Source of the DNA: Sclerodactyla briareus
Taxonomy: Eukaryota; Echinodermata; Holothuroidea; Dendrochirotida; Sclerodactylidae
NCBI GenBank assembly: GCA_026419785.1
Contig: JAODTK010004143.1
Span: 186,001-250,000 of the forward strand
Direction: 5' to 3'
Length of the DNA: 64,000 nt
The first letter of the stretch is position 1, and each line of letters starts with the position of its first letter. A program made the position numbers and the translations under genes. Under the pieces are notes generated by a model, which saw nothing but the letters and a program-made list of their open reading frames with translations, did no database searches and was not told where the DNA came from. This document shows, piece by piece, positions 12,430 to 24,057 of the stretch.

Positions 12430-13981
12430 AAAATTATCTGTATTCACCTGGATCTTCCCCTCCTCAATGGTAGATCAGCAGAGGATGACGGGGTAGGGAG
12501 CCTTTACAGTCTCACATAAGCTCCTACGTGGATTTGATAACTCTGTCCGATGTAGCTCTTAAATTTGTTAACTTTGCTGGTTGTTACTGCTTCGACTGGA
12601 ATACTGTTCCATAGTTCAACAACTCGTTGCGAGAAAAAGGACTTCTTAGCCTGCTTGAATGGAATACACCAGATGTGGACGAACTAGCGACCTATACAGC
12701 CGGATAAGAATGCCCTTCTCTTTGCAGCAGATTAGTTTCGCTTGATCATTCCGAGAACTCGGTTGGCAGTTCTAGCTGCTTTAGCACACTGTTGACTAGA
12801 GCCCAACCATCCGTTCGGATAAAAGTACCCCAAATCTTTTACATCTCTTGTTGTACTGATGCACGTGTCATCCATAACATAGCCGAAATGCATATTCTGT
12901 TGCCCATATGGAGACATTCGCAATTCTCGGGATTGAAAAGAATTTGCCACTATGTAGGCCTAGACCAATCCAAGATCTTGTAGATGTACTTCCGTATGAC
13001 CATTGCATCTACTGCAGAAGCAATCATGTCTCCCCATACTTGGGCATCATCCGATGTTCATCCAATGTTATCATCGATATCATTAATGATTATCAGAAAG
13101 AGTGCTGGAACTAAAGCAGATCCGCGAGGGACGCCACTATTAATAGGTTTCCAGAGACTCCATACAGTTAACAACAACACTCTGTTGACGACCTGATAAC
13201 CACTCCTGGATCCTATCTGCTAGATTCCCTGAAATGCCGTGACTATTTTGCTCCCGAACGAGTCGTGCATGAGACACTTCTTCGAGTGCTCCGCTAAAAA
13301 TTTAAATAGATAACGTCCACTGGAAGACCTTCATTCTTGCTGCTAACGCTTTCGTGGAACACCAATAGGTTGGTAAGACCTCCCACTTCTGAATCCGTGT
13401 TGCGTTGCTCCAATGATGCCAAAAGCGCTCAGATGATCTACGATAAGCTGCCTTCTTAATAGGTTGATGAAAGCAAGCATACATTCGTTCTAAATTCACG
13501 CCTTTAAATTACACATCCAGTCAACATCCATTTGTTTGGAAGTCTTGATTTCCACTGAAGAAATAATGTCCAACGTTATTATGTTATGATAACTAAAAGG
13601 CTCTCTTAACTTTGGGTTATCAACCAGTTCAGGATATGTAGTCAAAACCAATGTAAATGTTGCTCTTCCCTGCCCAGGTCTGTTTCCTGCTGTATTAAGA
13701 ACAGGTCCTGGGTGAGCTGTGAGAACTCCTCATCCTCACAACTAGATGGTAATCGTTCCCAGTCTATTGATCGAATTGTTAAAGTTACACGGAAGTGACT
13801 GAATCGAATTTTTGGAACTTTTCTTCGCATTAGGTCATTTAAAGAGCTCCTACATAATGATATCCGATGATGGGTTCGAATAGCAGTTACAACATCACTA
13901 TTACTAGTATTCACGTTGAGGTGCTTATACGCGACAAAGACAATTTTTCGCTCCTGTATCATTCCTATGGGACTATTCATT
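12430..13981 (-). mobile_element. Degraded CR1-like LINE, reverse transcriptase part, copy A
   Basis: Read on the minus strand, fragments follow the usual order of a CR1/Jockey-type ORF2. There is an EN-RT linker-like piece (PKIRFSHFR, about 13830), then ISGNLADRIQEWLSGRQQ (about 13235-13182), the palm segment GVPRGSALVPALFLIIINDI (about 13140-13075), and DAMVIRKYIYKILDW (about 13010-12965). Next come the C-terminal block CAKAARTANRVLGMIKR (about 12788-12735) and FFSQRVVELWNSIPVEA (about 12640-12590). Stops and frame changes make it non-functional. The catalytic F-x-DD box is not intact. Copy B (56340-58085) keeps about 420 bp of the finger region lost here but lacks the C-terminal block. The element is 5' truncated where the next element starts. 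Confidence 0.85.
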
Positions 13982-15169
13982 GGCACGCGAATGGGCGAAC
14001 GTGGCGATTTTTCGAAAATCGAATTGTCGGGCAGTCGGGTGACAATTCAAATCGGGTGACGCGCGCGACAGCTCGCGATTTATGACCAATATGGAACGCC
14101 GAATGGGACCACCGTATACTGAGAATTTCAGTATTTTGCGGCAAAATAGGCATACGTGCCACATATACATCGTGCAATTTCGCCTGTTAAATGGGCCTAC
14201 ATGGTCTATTGCATTATTCTAACTGTGCCATATGTTCGAATAGACGGCTGGTGGATTGTTGAAGCGTTTTGTACCCTGATCGGTGGGAATTTTCCACAAG
14301 GTATCGGGAATCTTCCGCACTCGGTTTGGATAGATCTCCTCGGAGAATCGACCAGCCCAGGGAATGTATATTTCTACCTTTCTTCTGCCCCACCCAGGCA
14401 TGAAATAACCAAAACTACTGAACAAATTCATCCCGGAAATGTATGTCATGTCTAGTATAACCTATGTCACTCATGCCTGCTCTCTAAAAGCGAAAGAGTG
14501 AATTTCACTTCAATGAAGTAGTCACTCAGCACACCTCGAATGTAGAGTGGGATTTCACTCTAATAGGTATAATGCGCTCTGAAATGTAATGATGATCACC
14601 GTGCTCGTGCTCTCTATGGAAACATTGGAGTGGTCAGTTGACAGACTTCGAATTCCACTCTAGAAGAGGGAAGTATGCTCCATAATGGGCGAAGATTTTC
14701 TACAGTGGAGTGAAATGGAGTGAAGTGGAGTGAAATGGAGTGATGATCACACCGCATACTTCATGGGAGTGAACATTCACTTTTTGTTCTTAGAGTGTGT
14801 CGCCCATTACTTTGGGAATTCTCTAAGGTACATACAGGCCCATAGCCCTATAGGCCTAAAGGCCCATAGCCTACAGCCGTTGTCGTCAATTAGGTGAACT
14901 GCGTCTCCTCTGTTTCGTCTTCAGTATAAGGAGGTATATCCTGTGGCAATAATGACATCTTGCCTAAACTGATGTGCTTCACGAGCGCCATGTTTCTTGT
15001 CCGTTTTCGCGGTAAATAGCGCCTGAATAGCCGCTCATGTGTTACCCCGCGAATTTATTTCGCGAGTCGCGATTCGCGTGCCTAGTAAATACCCGCGCGA
15101 CACGCGATTTGCCTTTCTAGGAAATCGCCCGTCGTTTCGCCTATTCGCCTGTTCACTCATTCCGGTGCC
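13982..15169. mobile_element. Terminal-inverted-repeat DNA element, copy A
   Basis: The left end reads GGCACGCGAATGGGCGAACG. The right end in reverse complement reads GGCACCGGAATGAGTGAAC here and GGCACGCGAATGCGCGGAA in copy B, so the ends form an inverted repeat starting GGCACGCGAATG and continuing with GCGA-rich sequence for some tens of bases. The interior (about 14480-14790) is full of GAGTG/CACTC words in both orientations and includes four tandem 10-mers of the type TGGAGTGAAA (about 14700-14745). No transposase is seen. It is present in both copies, so it predates the duplication. The superfamily is not clear. Confidence 0.65.
14700..14745 (+). repeat. 10-bp tandem repeat (TGGAGTGAAR)
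   Basis: Four units follow each other inside the inverted-repeat element; copy B has only about two plus a degenerate one (58850-58875), so the array has expanded or contracted since duplication. Confidence 0.8.
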
Positions 15170-16084
15170 TAGTAAAAGCAGCTTTACACCACAACGGTCT
15201 CTGTGTACAAGTATTAGTGAAGTCGTCCATCGGAACTGCATGCAAGTAAGAATCCCTAGATGATGATGTAATGATTGGGTGAACCGCAGTTGGCGAGTAC
15301 TGGTACTTTAGAGAAATAAGGTCAACATTTTGGATTTTGTTTTTGGACAGACAGAGCTGATAGATTACAGTGAGAGCGATCCAAACGATTCAACTACCAA
15401 ATATTTATCAACTGCTTAAAAAGCCTGACAACACACATGTCTAAGATAAAGAGAACCGAAATTACTCTTAATCAGGTCGAGAATCCAATTACCTTCCTAG
15501 CAGCTTCCGCACACTGCTGGAAGGTTTCAATTGTAGGATCAGAATCACACCAAGATCTTGGTCAGAATTTACTACATTGATTTCTTGACAATTCAGGCCG
15601 AATCATTCGGTAGTATAGCCGACGTATTATGCCATCCTTACTTAGAATACGCCTCAGGAACGTTTTCGCAGAATGCCCAGCCTGCAATTGGACGTAGGCA
15701 CGCAATGTGCCGCATGAACTGTACCTTAAGGATGTGCCCACATAACTCCCGCGTCCTAACCGAAACGAAGTACATTTATCTGTGTTTTCCGGATGTTATC
15801 ACGCTATGCCGATCAAAGCAATTCTTCAATTGGGCCAGATAAATATCGGAGAAATCAGAAACCAACTACGTCGTCGTACCTGGGTGTGAAATTCATTCTC
15901 AGATCATTTCTCTGGTAAGCGTTATTTGCCAGCAACATATGACCCTTATCTGAACACACACAAGGGCACAAAGAATTGTAGTACACGTACTGCTATACTA
16001 TACGACGTCATAATATACACATAACAAATATGAGGGGCAAAAACATCGCTTCATTCGATTGCCATCTGGTTTACACATGGATTA
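15170..16084. other. Shared spacer, no gene recognised
   Basis: The stretch aligns with 59304-60900, minus the B-only LINE piece. A frame at 15558-15842 contains HPYLEYAS, reminiscent of the reverse transcriptase phrase RPHLEYAS, but its surroundings do not continue as a LINE and the frame is broken in copy B. No other signal is seen. Confidence 0.4.
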
Positions 16085-17785
16085 TCGCCAAGTTATCAAC
16101 TGATAAACCAGGATTCTCGTTGATAAACCAAGATATTCGATCGAGAAACCTGGTTTATCGATCACGAAACCTGGATGCACTGCAAATAGACCTGAATTTT
16201 CGACGATAAACATGGTCTTCTCTGTGATAAACATGGTTTCTCCATCAAGAAGCTTGGTTTATCGATTCAAATTTAGTACATGCGTATGATGTACGCGTTT
16301 GGGTATAGTACAGCCACCATCCGATACCACGGTGGGATTTTTGTACTGTTGCGAGAATCCAAGTTTTTCGATTGATAAACCAGAATTGCTCGTGATAAAC
16401 CAAATTTTTCAATCGAGAAACCTGGTTTATCCATCACGAAACCTGGATTCACTGCAAATAAACCTGAATTTTCGACGATAAACATGGTTCATCGATTCGA
16501 GACTTAGATCTTAGAAATAATGAGGTACTCGCGATGAACAACTGTCGGCACCACAATGCAGATTTTCGGTTATGGCAGGCCATGCTCGATAATTCCAAAA
16601 CCTGGATTCTCGACCCATAACCAACATCTATCGATCAATGAACTTTTTTTGATGATGAAGTTTTTCGGCGAAAAACCAAGTTCACTGGGGCGAGGCACCA
16701 AGTTTAGCGGTCTATAAAACTGGATTCTTTCCATGAAACGTGGTTCTTTCATCGTGAATCCAACTTTCTCGATTGATAAACCTGGATTCTCGCCGATAAA
16801 CTTATAAAGTTATTCGATTGAGAAATCTGTTTTTTTTTTCGATTCATGGGACACCGTTTCTCGTTTCAACGTGACCCCGGTTCTTCGGCGATGAACCGAG
16901 TTGCAAAGAAACATTGGTTATCAGTGAAGAATAAGGTTTCTCTGCGATACACAACCCAGTTTCTCGATCATCGAGAAACCTAGATTCTCGACAGAGAAAC
17001 GTCGATTCTCGCGAGATGAGACAAGTTCGCCGAAATAATTTGGTACAGTCCACCCGGGAGTCCACTGAAACTACTGAATCTACTGATAAGTTTATCCATA
17101 ACACCCCCCCCCCCCCCTTGGGGGGGGTCTCTCTAGAGTAACTTGGATATCGACCGATAACTTTTTTTCGGTTTCTCGGTAATATACCTGGATTATTGAC
17201 CGATGATCTTAGGTCCTCGACCGATGAACTAAGTTTCTCGTTCGATATACCAAGTTTATCAGTCGATATACTAAGTTTATCGCCGAGCAAAATGAGTCTA
17301 TGAGTTTATTAGTCCGAGAAATTAGAGCTGTCGTGTAAAAGAGAATCCAGGTTTCTCGAAGTTATTGAGGTCATTTGACTTGTCATACCATCGGTGAAGA
17401 GCATGGGGGGGGGGGGTTTTGTTCCTCTCGACGATATACCCGTTTCTTCCGATCTACGAAGATCGAGCTCGACCGCGGAACTTCTCGTAAGATAAACCAA
17501 GTTTACCGAAATAAATTAGTACCTACTGAGAATCCAAGTTATCATTCTTTAACTTCATTTCTCTGGTATATCGATCGATGAACGCAGTCACTCGGTGATG
17601 AACCTGGTTTAACCACGCAATCATAGCTTCACGGACAGTTTTCTCGTTCGAGAAACCAAATTTTTCTGGAGAAACGAAGTTTAACAGTGATAAATCAAGT
17701 CGATAAACCAGTTTATCGCCAAGAGACCAAGTTTACCAGTCGAGAAACTTGGTTTATCGGTCGAGAATCCAGATTTTTCGAGCAT
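16085..17785. repeat. Degenerate 21-bp quasi-palindromic tandem array, copy A
   Basis: Successive units such as CGAGAAACCTGGTTTATCGAT, TGATAAACCAAGATATTCGAT and TCGATATACCAAGTTTATCAG can be cut every 20-21 bases over most of 1.7 kb, giving about 80 units. Each unit approximates the inverted repeat GATAAACC-N-GGTTTATC, with variant half-sites GAGAATCC and GAGAAACC. A block of several units repeats at about 16138-16212 and 16416-16490, a sign of higher-order duplication. A non-repeat island lies at about 16275-16370. Two of three frames on each strand are naturally open because 21 is a multiple of three, which explains the 148-codon minus frame at 16844-17290; I do not regard it as a gene. The partner array is at 60905-62590. 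Confidence 0.88.
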
Positions 17786-18144
17786 ATTGAGTGTTTGGCT
17801 TGCCCGAGCCATAGTCGTCACCGCTGCGAGTGCGCGCATAGAACCATTTAACTACCCCACTAGCCCCCATTCAGTCCTGAGTTATTTACAAGAAGACAGA
17901 GGTGGAGCTACGCGTGTAAGCGCGCTTTTAATCCGCATAGAATTAATTGCAACATTGTCATATTTCTCTAAATAGAATATCGATTTTAGTAAGCCAGTCG
18001 CGTAGTAAACGTAATAGCACAATAACTCATCTTTGTTCGAGAGTCATGAGGGTTCCTTCTTCAGTCAACACAGAAAACGGAGTAGACAAACCAACAACCA
18101 CTTTTGTGAACAAAAGGAAATCTTTTCCATTTCCGAAATTAACT
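17786..18144. other. Shared spacer after the array
   Basis: The stretch aligns well with 62591-62945. No feature is recognised. Confidence 0.5.
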
Positions 18145-18152
18145 AAGACGGA

Positions 18153-19050
18153 CACTGGCGTAGCCAGGAATTTTGATTGGGGGTGGCCATTGGATGACTA
18201 TCTAAGCGGAGCGCCACTATAGGTAGCGCGAAGCGTACCCAGAATTTTTTTGCTCCACAACTGCCCCAGATTGCCTTAAACGGCACCTTCCCTCGCCGTT
18301 TCGGGCAGTTTAACGGTATAAACCAACATTCCTCAATATGAGAATAAGAAAGAAACATCAATGTAAACTGAACAAGTATTGCAAAAAATCATCAGAACAT
18401 TAAAGTGGCCAGCATCAGGCTCATAGTCATGGGATCAGTCGATCCCCCCAGCTGGCTGAAAGTCCACGATTTGTCCGTTTAAAAAAATCCAGATATTAAA
18501 ATCAGCTCAAGAATCCACCAACGCACCATTTTAACATCTTTATTTCAACAATTTCCGGGGAGCATTCCGTCAGGCGGTCAATCCCTCTAGTGAGGCTCGC
18601 CTGCGTCGCACTGCTGCCCTGCAGGCAACATTTGGTCCACGTTTTAGGGAAAAGGTCACCCCACCTCATTGGCTCTTTACGGGTCTGATCTGCTCTGCTA
18701 CAGTGGAACATTGATAAATTCAATCATGGGCCTAGAATTAAGTCAGTATTATAGGCGAAGGCAATCTGCTGAGAGATTGCTCGCAGTGGCCAAGTCAAAA
18801 ATATTTCCCACGTGTAGGCTAAGGAAAATGGAGAATGAAAAGGCCTGTGATTTTGCCAACATGCCATTATTTGCAGTATTTTTGTTGCAAGTACAACTGT
18901 TAAGATGAATATGAACTTACCAAGTCATAACTCATAAACAATGTAAATAGTCTTTCGGAATCCGATGGTGGGGGGTATGGCCCCCGCCCCCAACCCCCCC
19001 CCCCCCCTTGCCCCCAACCCCCCCCCCCCCCCCCTCTGGCTACGCCAGTG
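18153..19050. mobile_element. hAT-like non-autonomous element with CACTGGCGTAGCCAG ends, A only
   Basis: The insert begins CACTGGCGTAGCCAG and ends CTGGCTACGCCAGTG, a perfect 15-bp terminal inverted repeat. It is flanked by AAGACGGA (18145-18152) and AAGACGGG (19051-19058). Copy B has a single AAGACGTA at about 62942-62949 and no insert. An 8-bp duplication and these ends fit a hAT-superfamily MITE. The body carries the phrase CTAAGCGGAGCGCCACTAT, shared with 24126 and, inverted, with about 2870. Poly-C runs precede the right end. Open frames inside are short and not transposase-like. Confidence 0.88.
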
Positions 19051-19058
19051 AAGACGGG

Positions 19059-20074
19059 CGCATTTTCAGCAAAAACACTTTATAAATGCTAATCATGAAA
19101 ATCCCGCTAACGGAATACGGACGCTTAATTATTGTAGTTTCGATCACACTGAATCAGTCAAATATTTGAGACATAGAAATCATGGTGGTCAGTGTTTCCT
19201 GTCGCGATGAATACGGTAATAAACGTGTATCACCCGAAGTATTGATTTACGTCGACACTATGTTGTGAGGCAACTATAAATGGGGTTTCTTTATTGGAAC
19301 AGCTCGAGACAAAGGACAATAGCGAACAAGGTTTTCATCATTTTGGATCTATGGCATCATTGTCAACAATACTCATGGGCAATTTATCGATGGGAAAAAG
19401 TCATCAGTTGTGCATATATATAAGAAACACCTGATCTGGAGAGAGGGCGGGAAGAGAAAGTTTCGACCGATGCCCCCAAGTGGACGAATTATCTTCGAAG
19501 GAAGCAGTACTTAACGAAAAAATGAGCAAAACTAGGATACATTTTAGACATAGAAGTCATTCGCCATGCTCTAATAAAAAACCTCCATAGACGTCCTATA
19601 GACGTATGGTTACGGCGCTGTGAAATAAGAACCAGCATTCAAACTAAAATAAAAACTCAATAACACGCGAGTGTTGATGTTTTCGTTTCATTTCACGTGC
19701 ATACCGAATGACAGGCTCCCCCGCCCCATTCGCCTCGCCGCCTATGGTCCATGCAAAACAATCACAAAATCCCCCACTGTTGCAATAAAACATCTGACGA
19801 ATTTCACCTTTTCAACGGTAAATGTCACGACAGCAGTTTAATGCGATTTCCAAAGTGTTCACCCACCGAAAGTGGGGTCCTGTAGTATAGGACGACCTTC
19901 CTTTTATTTTTAATTTTATAGCTTGGATAATGCCTCACATGAGAAACCACTCGGCATCCCGTGTCCAATCCTTATTACCACCCTTCTTCAGAAACTTTTT
20001 CATACTCACACCATTCCGGTAATATTTACCCTGGCTTGCTGGTCGCACCTGGCACAACTGAACAGTTATGCCAG
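19059..20074. other. Shared spacer, no gene recognised
   Basis: The stretch aligns with 62950-63970, including GTAATAAACGTGTATCACCC and CACGTGCATACCGA blocks that are nearly identical in both copies. No coding frame, RNA gene or element end is evident. Confidence 0.5.
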
Positions 20075-20105
20075 AAAAAAAAAAAAAAAAAAAAAAAAAC
20101 ATAAG

Positions 20106-20135
<30 letters not shown>
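20075..20135 (+). repeat. Poly-A tract
   Basis: Two A runs of about 25 and 30 bases are separated by CATAAG. Copy B has no such tract (63973-63985), so it is a private insertion or expansion in A. Confidence 0.95.
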
Positions 20136-20136
<1 letters not shown>

Positions 20137-20220
20137 AGTGAACATTTATGTCACAATCATTTTTCTCGGAGGGGGGGGGGAGATTCTCTCACTTATAGGC
20201 ACAGCGCACATGGTACTAAG

Positions 20221-20295
20221 CGGTGAGGTGGCAGGAACTGGGCAGTGTCCGCCTCAATAACCCCGAGGTTCCCTGTTCAAACTCCGGAGTCGGTC
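20221..20295 (+). repeat. tRNA-derived SINE head
   Basis: GTGAGGTGGCAGGAACTG resembles a pol III A box and GTTCAAACTCC (20274-20284) a B box at tRNA spacing. The intervening arms do not make a convincing tRNA. Confidence 0.45.
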
Positions 20296-20299
20296 ACAG

Positions 20300-23200
20300 A
20301 CATCAACTTTCACCCTGCTTGCTTGTAGGATAGTGGCTGCACGAGTAAACTGCTACACTCTCGCTGGCCGGCTGGAGAACCGTCATTGAACGATCCCGGT
20401 AGCAGGATTCCTCACCCCTGCCAACCCCGCCCCCGTCGTTACTTAGGGCACTCTTCGAAAAGAGTAGGCGAGATTCGCCAATGTCCTTCCACACCCAAAG
20501 CTGCAGCCTCAACAATTACCGACTAAGGATCCTTATTTTCCTCGAACATCTTCGGATGAAGCATAACACGATACGGAGTGGAGCAAACGAGATAAAGCAC
20601 CCGCTTCAAGACGTAACATCGTGAACTCGAACCCATAACGACTTCGAAGTCTTGACCATCTGGAGCGGAGCATACAAGGAGGGATATGGTTTCTGATTTT
20701 TTATTGCGGGGCCCGCTACCGGCAGTCCTATGACAAGCAAGAATGCACAAACATGTACAAAAATAAATATCATGGTTTCTGAATTAATCATGATATTTTT
20801 AGCATGGAAATGATTGCTTTGATGTGCACTTAGGCATGACCATCAATTGTTAATCGATAGTTTTCTATCTATAACCTTTCGATATAATGTCAACCGTCTT
20901 CGATTTCTCCATGGACCTCCTTCATGTTTAACGAGACGCAAGACGTTCAAGGTATCCTGTTACGATACCTTCATGACTGACCTGGCGTACACTTGTTCTG
21001 AGAAGCAAGTTTTTCTTTAATTATTACATGCATCTTTGAAGATTCCCATCTGTCAAACACCATGTTCATTATTAATCGAGATTTAACTGTCCTTTATGGG
21101 AAAAATGTACAATAGAATTGATTCCCTGCAATCTGATTGGTCAGAATGTCTTCGAGGACCTACCATACCTTTGAAAATTAGCAATTATTATAAAAAAAAA
21201 CATATCGCTGAGAAATAATTGTGTACGAAGCCAAATTTGGTTGTGTTCGCTTTGAATGTAGGTTGTGGTCGTGGAAGAGGAGTAATCGATATGTAAGTGT
21301 CGGTATTGTGATATCAGGTCCAGTTTAGGAAACAAATTACCCTCCATTTATCATATAGATAAATTGGCCTCGCTCATCCGACAAATGATCTCAGATGACA
21401 TCATTATCAGATGTAACTGAATTGGAAGACGTCAATATTCATATTCATTTTCCAAATAAACAAATTTGCCTTCCAAGATTAGGTTAACTATTTTTTCGCG
21501 TAGAACTGTTCTCTTTGTCGAAATAACATTTTAAAAAAACCCACGTTTCTCAATTCTCACTCGATTAAAGCTTGATTGTATTTGCCAAAATTTAACTTCC
21601 CATAGACGAGGTGGTACGAGAATTCGTAACCACGCTGTCCTTGTGTCTTTAGTCAGAATTTTAGTGGCGCAGTTCCGTGGCGTGCGCTCTGCTGCATGCA
21701 GTCCACATGTTATACATTCATGGGTGATTTTCAGCCATCTTGCCCGAGCCGCCAAGCGGCTTCTTTCTGCTCCTATGGTGTATCATGATAATGACTAATG
21801 GGACGATATTGGGTGTTTATGTATTTGAGGTCAAAGGTTATTTTGCCATTTTCAATAGGCGGCTCTGGCCTCGATAGAGCATGCACTACTATAATATGAA
21901 ATTGCTGCAATGTAAATAACTCAAACAAGCAGTTACTAAAATGTTCAAGAATTAGGAAACTGGATTGACATCATTGAAACAATTTGAAAAGAACACCTAT
22001 ATCACATTCGACTACTACGAATTGATGATGAGCTACGTGCCATTGATGCTCTGTACTGTGAAAAAAATCGCAAGATTAAGATGTTGCGCAGACGCATTCC
22101 TCAACGTCGGTCTTGACGAAAGTTTCTCAAAGGATGGGAGATACTGATGTCTCCAAATAGTTGCATTCACCGCGCATCCCCGCCGTCAAAACACGTACAA
22201 TATACCGACTGTGTAAGTGTTATTTGTTTACAGAATCTTCGTCCAATGCCATGCCACGGATTTCCTCAAACAGCACAGGCGAAACCCATTTTGCCTTGTT
22301 TAGTCATTTAAATTTCTTCCGATTAATTTGAGTAATTGATTACGACACGGGAAGGGAGTATGCGACTCAATACCGCCCATAGACTCTACACAGTAAAGCA
22401 TCATGGAAACTCTCCTCCAATACCTAGTCTACAGTTTTTAAATCCCATCAATAGTTTGTTTGTCGGGAAATTCCCCATGCCAGACAAACTCCAACATTTC
22501 AAACAACAACTCCTTGATACCCGACCCTGGCTAGGACGCTGATTGTCATGGTCGGTCGCCTCTTCAAACAAATCAGGAACCATGTTTTGGAACATTGTCT
22601 TAGGTAGAAATGCCGGTAATATCTCCAGCAGTATTTATGTTTCATCACTGGCGAAATGAGGTAGGCGCCCTGGTGTCAGTAAGATGCTCATGGTCCCAAT
22701 CTGTTAGTCAGTGCCTCCGAAATTTTGACTAGTGGCTCATCTTTCGAAACAATGTTGGCAGTTATGCAGTAACGAATACGTGAGTGTTCCTAATTAGTTG
22801 CTGCGTCCTAGATGAAAATAAAAGCAATAAAATACCTATAAGTGAACAGGACACTTCTTTCTGGTAAGGAGACATCTTTACTTGAATCTCAAAAAAGTTG
22901 TATACACTTATACATATAGCAGGCATACGTTAGGAAGAAAACAACCAAAAACATGTGAACCATATCACTTCAAGTACCATTCCAGTAATTTCTGTTCTGA
23001 ACTCCGCTTATTCTTTCCCTAAAACCAATATTCCCAACCTGATTCACCAAGTATTCTTGACTTACCGTGTCTACAGGGTCCCCTCCCTACTCATACCTCC
23101 GTGACCTTAAATGGAATTTGAACGCACTCTCTATAGAAAGAGTATAGGGATCATATTCGTCGAATGTGAAACTTCATTATACTTATAAGTCAGCTGTTAA

Positions 23201-23618
23201 CCATTACACTATTTACAGAGGATGTTGGTCAATGACCTGATACTATCACTACAATGAGGTGCTTCCTAAACAGATGACTTTATTGGCAATCTTTTTAGTA
23301 GTCTTACTCAAATTTAGTTAACTGGTTTAACAGGGAGTAATGTTCACTCTGTCTGCCAAGGTCAGTGAGTGAAAACTCGGGAATGTGAGCATTTCCTGTT
23401 CTCGTTTGTAGTGAGGTAACACTGGCAAATGTTTAAATGAAAGTGAAAGTAGTAGTACTATTCGGGGTTACCCCCACCCCCTACCAAGTTACAAGTCGCT
23501 TTACAATCATCATCGACCGGGATCTAGTTCGACCACGTTGGTCTATGTACAAATAGAGGCATTTGGTACTAATTGATTATTATTCTCGTTATTCGGATAA
23601 CACTGGGGATGCATAAAG
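20300..23618. other. Unique spacer, nothing recognised
   Basis: No partner exists inside the window. Frames are short, with no consistent splice-flanked coding block, RNA gene or element ends that I can support. Confidence 0.4.
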
Positions 23619-23766
23619 CAGTGGTTCCCAACCAGGGGGAAATTCCCCTCGGGGGGGGGGGGGGAGGGGAATTCAAAGATTTATGGGGGACAATGGATCC
23701 TTCCCGGTAAAGGTTTTTCGAGGACTTTTCAAGATGTGGCCACTTCCTGTTCATGAATCCAGGGGT

Positions 23767-23799
<33 letters not shown>

Positions 23800-23958
23800 G
23801 GAGCGGGCACTGCGGAGATGTACTGTCATATTTTTACTTACAGTGGACCCTCCGTATGGGATTTCCTGTTGATGGTATCAGTTATACGACACACAGTGAG
23901 GAGGAAAGAAAACTGTTATGACAGAGGCAAAAGGGATGAAAAAGGTTGGGAATCGCTG
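23619..23958. mobile_element. hAT-type MITE (CAGTGGTTCCCAACC ends)
   Basis: The left end CAGTGGTTCCCAACC is the classic hAT terminus. The right end GGTTGGGAATCGCTG is its inverted copy with one mismatch. The element is 340 bp and contains two poly-G runs, the second at 23769-23798. The flanking 8-mers (GCATAAAG and GAATACAC) match poorly, so the target duplication has decayed or an end is misplaced. The 177-codon frame at 23683-24216 crosses the poly-G run and is not credible as a gene. Confidence 0.75.
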
Positions 23959-24057
23959 GAATACACGGAGGCATTTAGAGAAACAACGGTTTTAACGCCA
24001 TTCACTCGCCAATACAAACCTAATAGTAACGGATTGTCAACAGGGACGGCGATCTGT

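Larger units (their letters stand above)
1..20160. repeat. Large duplicated segment, copy A
   Basis: The whole stretch has a collinear partner at about 47975-64000. Anchor pairs seen by eye are 38/48016, 722/48743, 3548/49958, 7500/52840, 9850/54770, 12260/56150, 14480/58620, 16100/60930, 17800/62600 and 20050/63950. Similarity is roughly four bases in five, with frequent one-base indels and private insertions of 0.2-1.7 kb on both sides. Position 1 is already inside the homology, so the copy extends beyond the left edge. It may be a true segmental or tandem duplication, or two haplotypes placed one after the other by an assembler. Confidence 0.93.

Noticed and set aside
15558..15842. Reverse transcriptase fragment (HPYLEYAS)
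   Set aside because: Only one short phrase resembles a LINE; flanking residues do not continue the motif and copy B does not keep the frame.
16844..17290. 148-codon minus-strand frame with 7-residue repeats as a repeat protein gene
   Set aside because: The 21-bp unit keeps two frames open by itself; the frame is broken in copy B and has no start, splice or motif support.
16085..17785. CRISPR-like regular array
   Set aside because: There are no identical repeats separated by unique spacers; units are contiguous and degenerate, and the genome is eukaryotic with introns, LINEs and SINEs.
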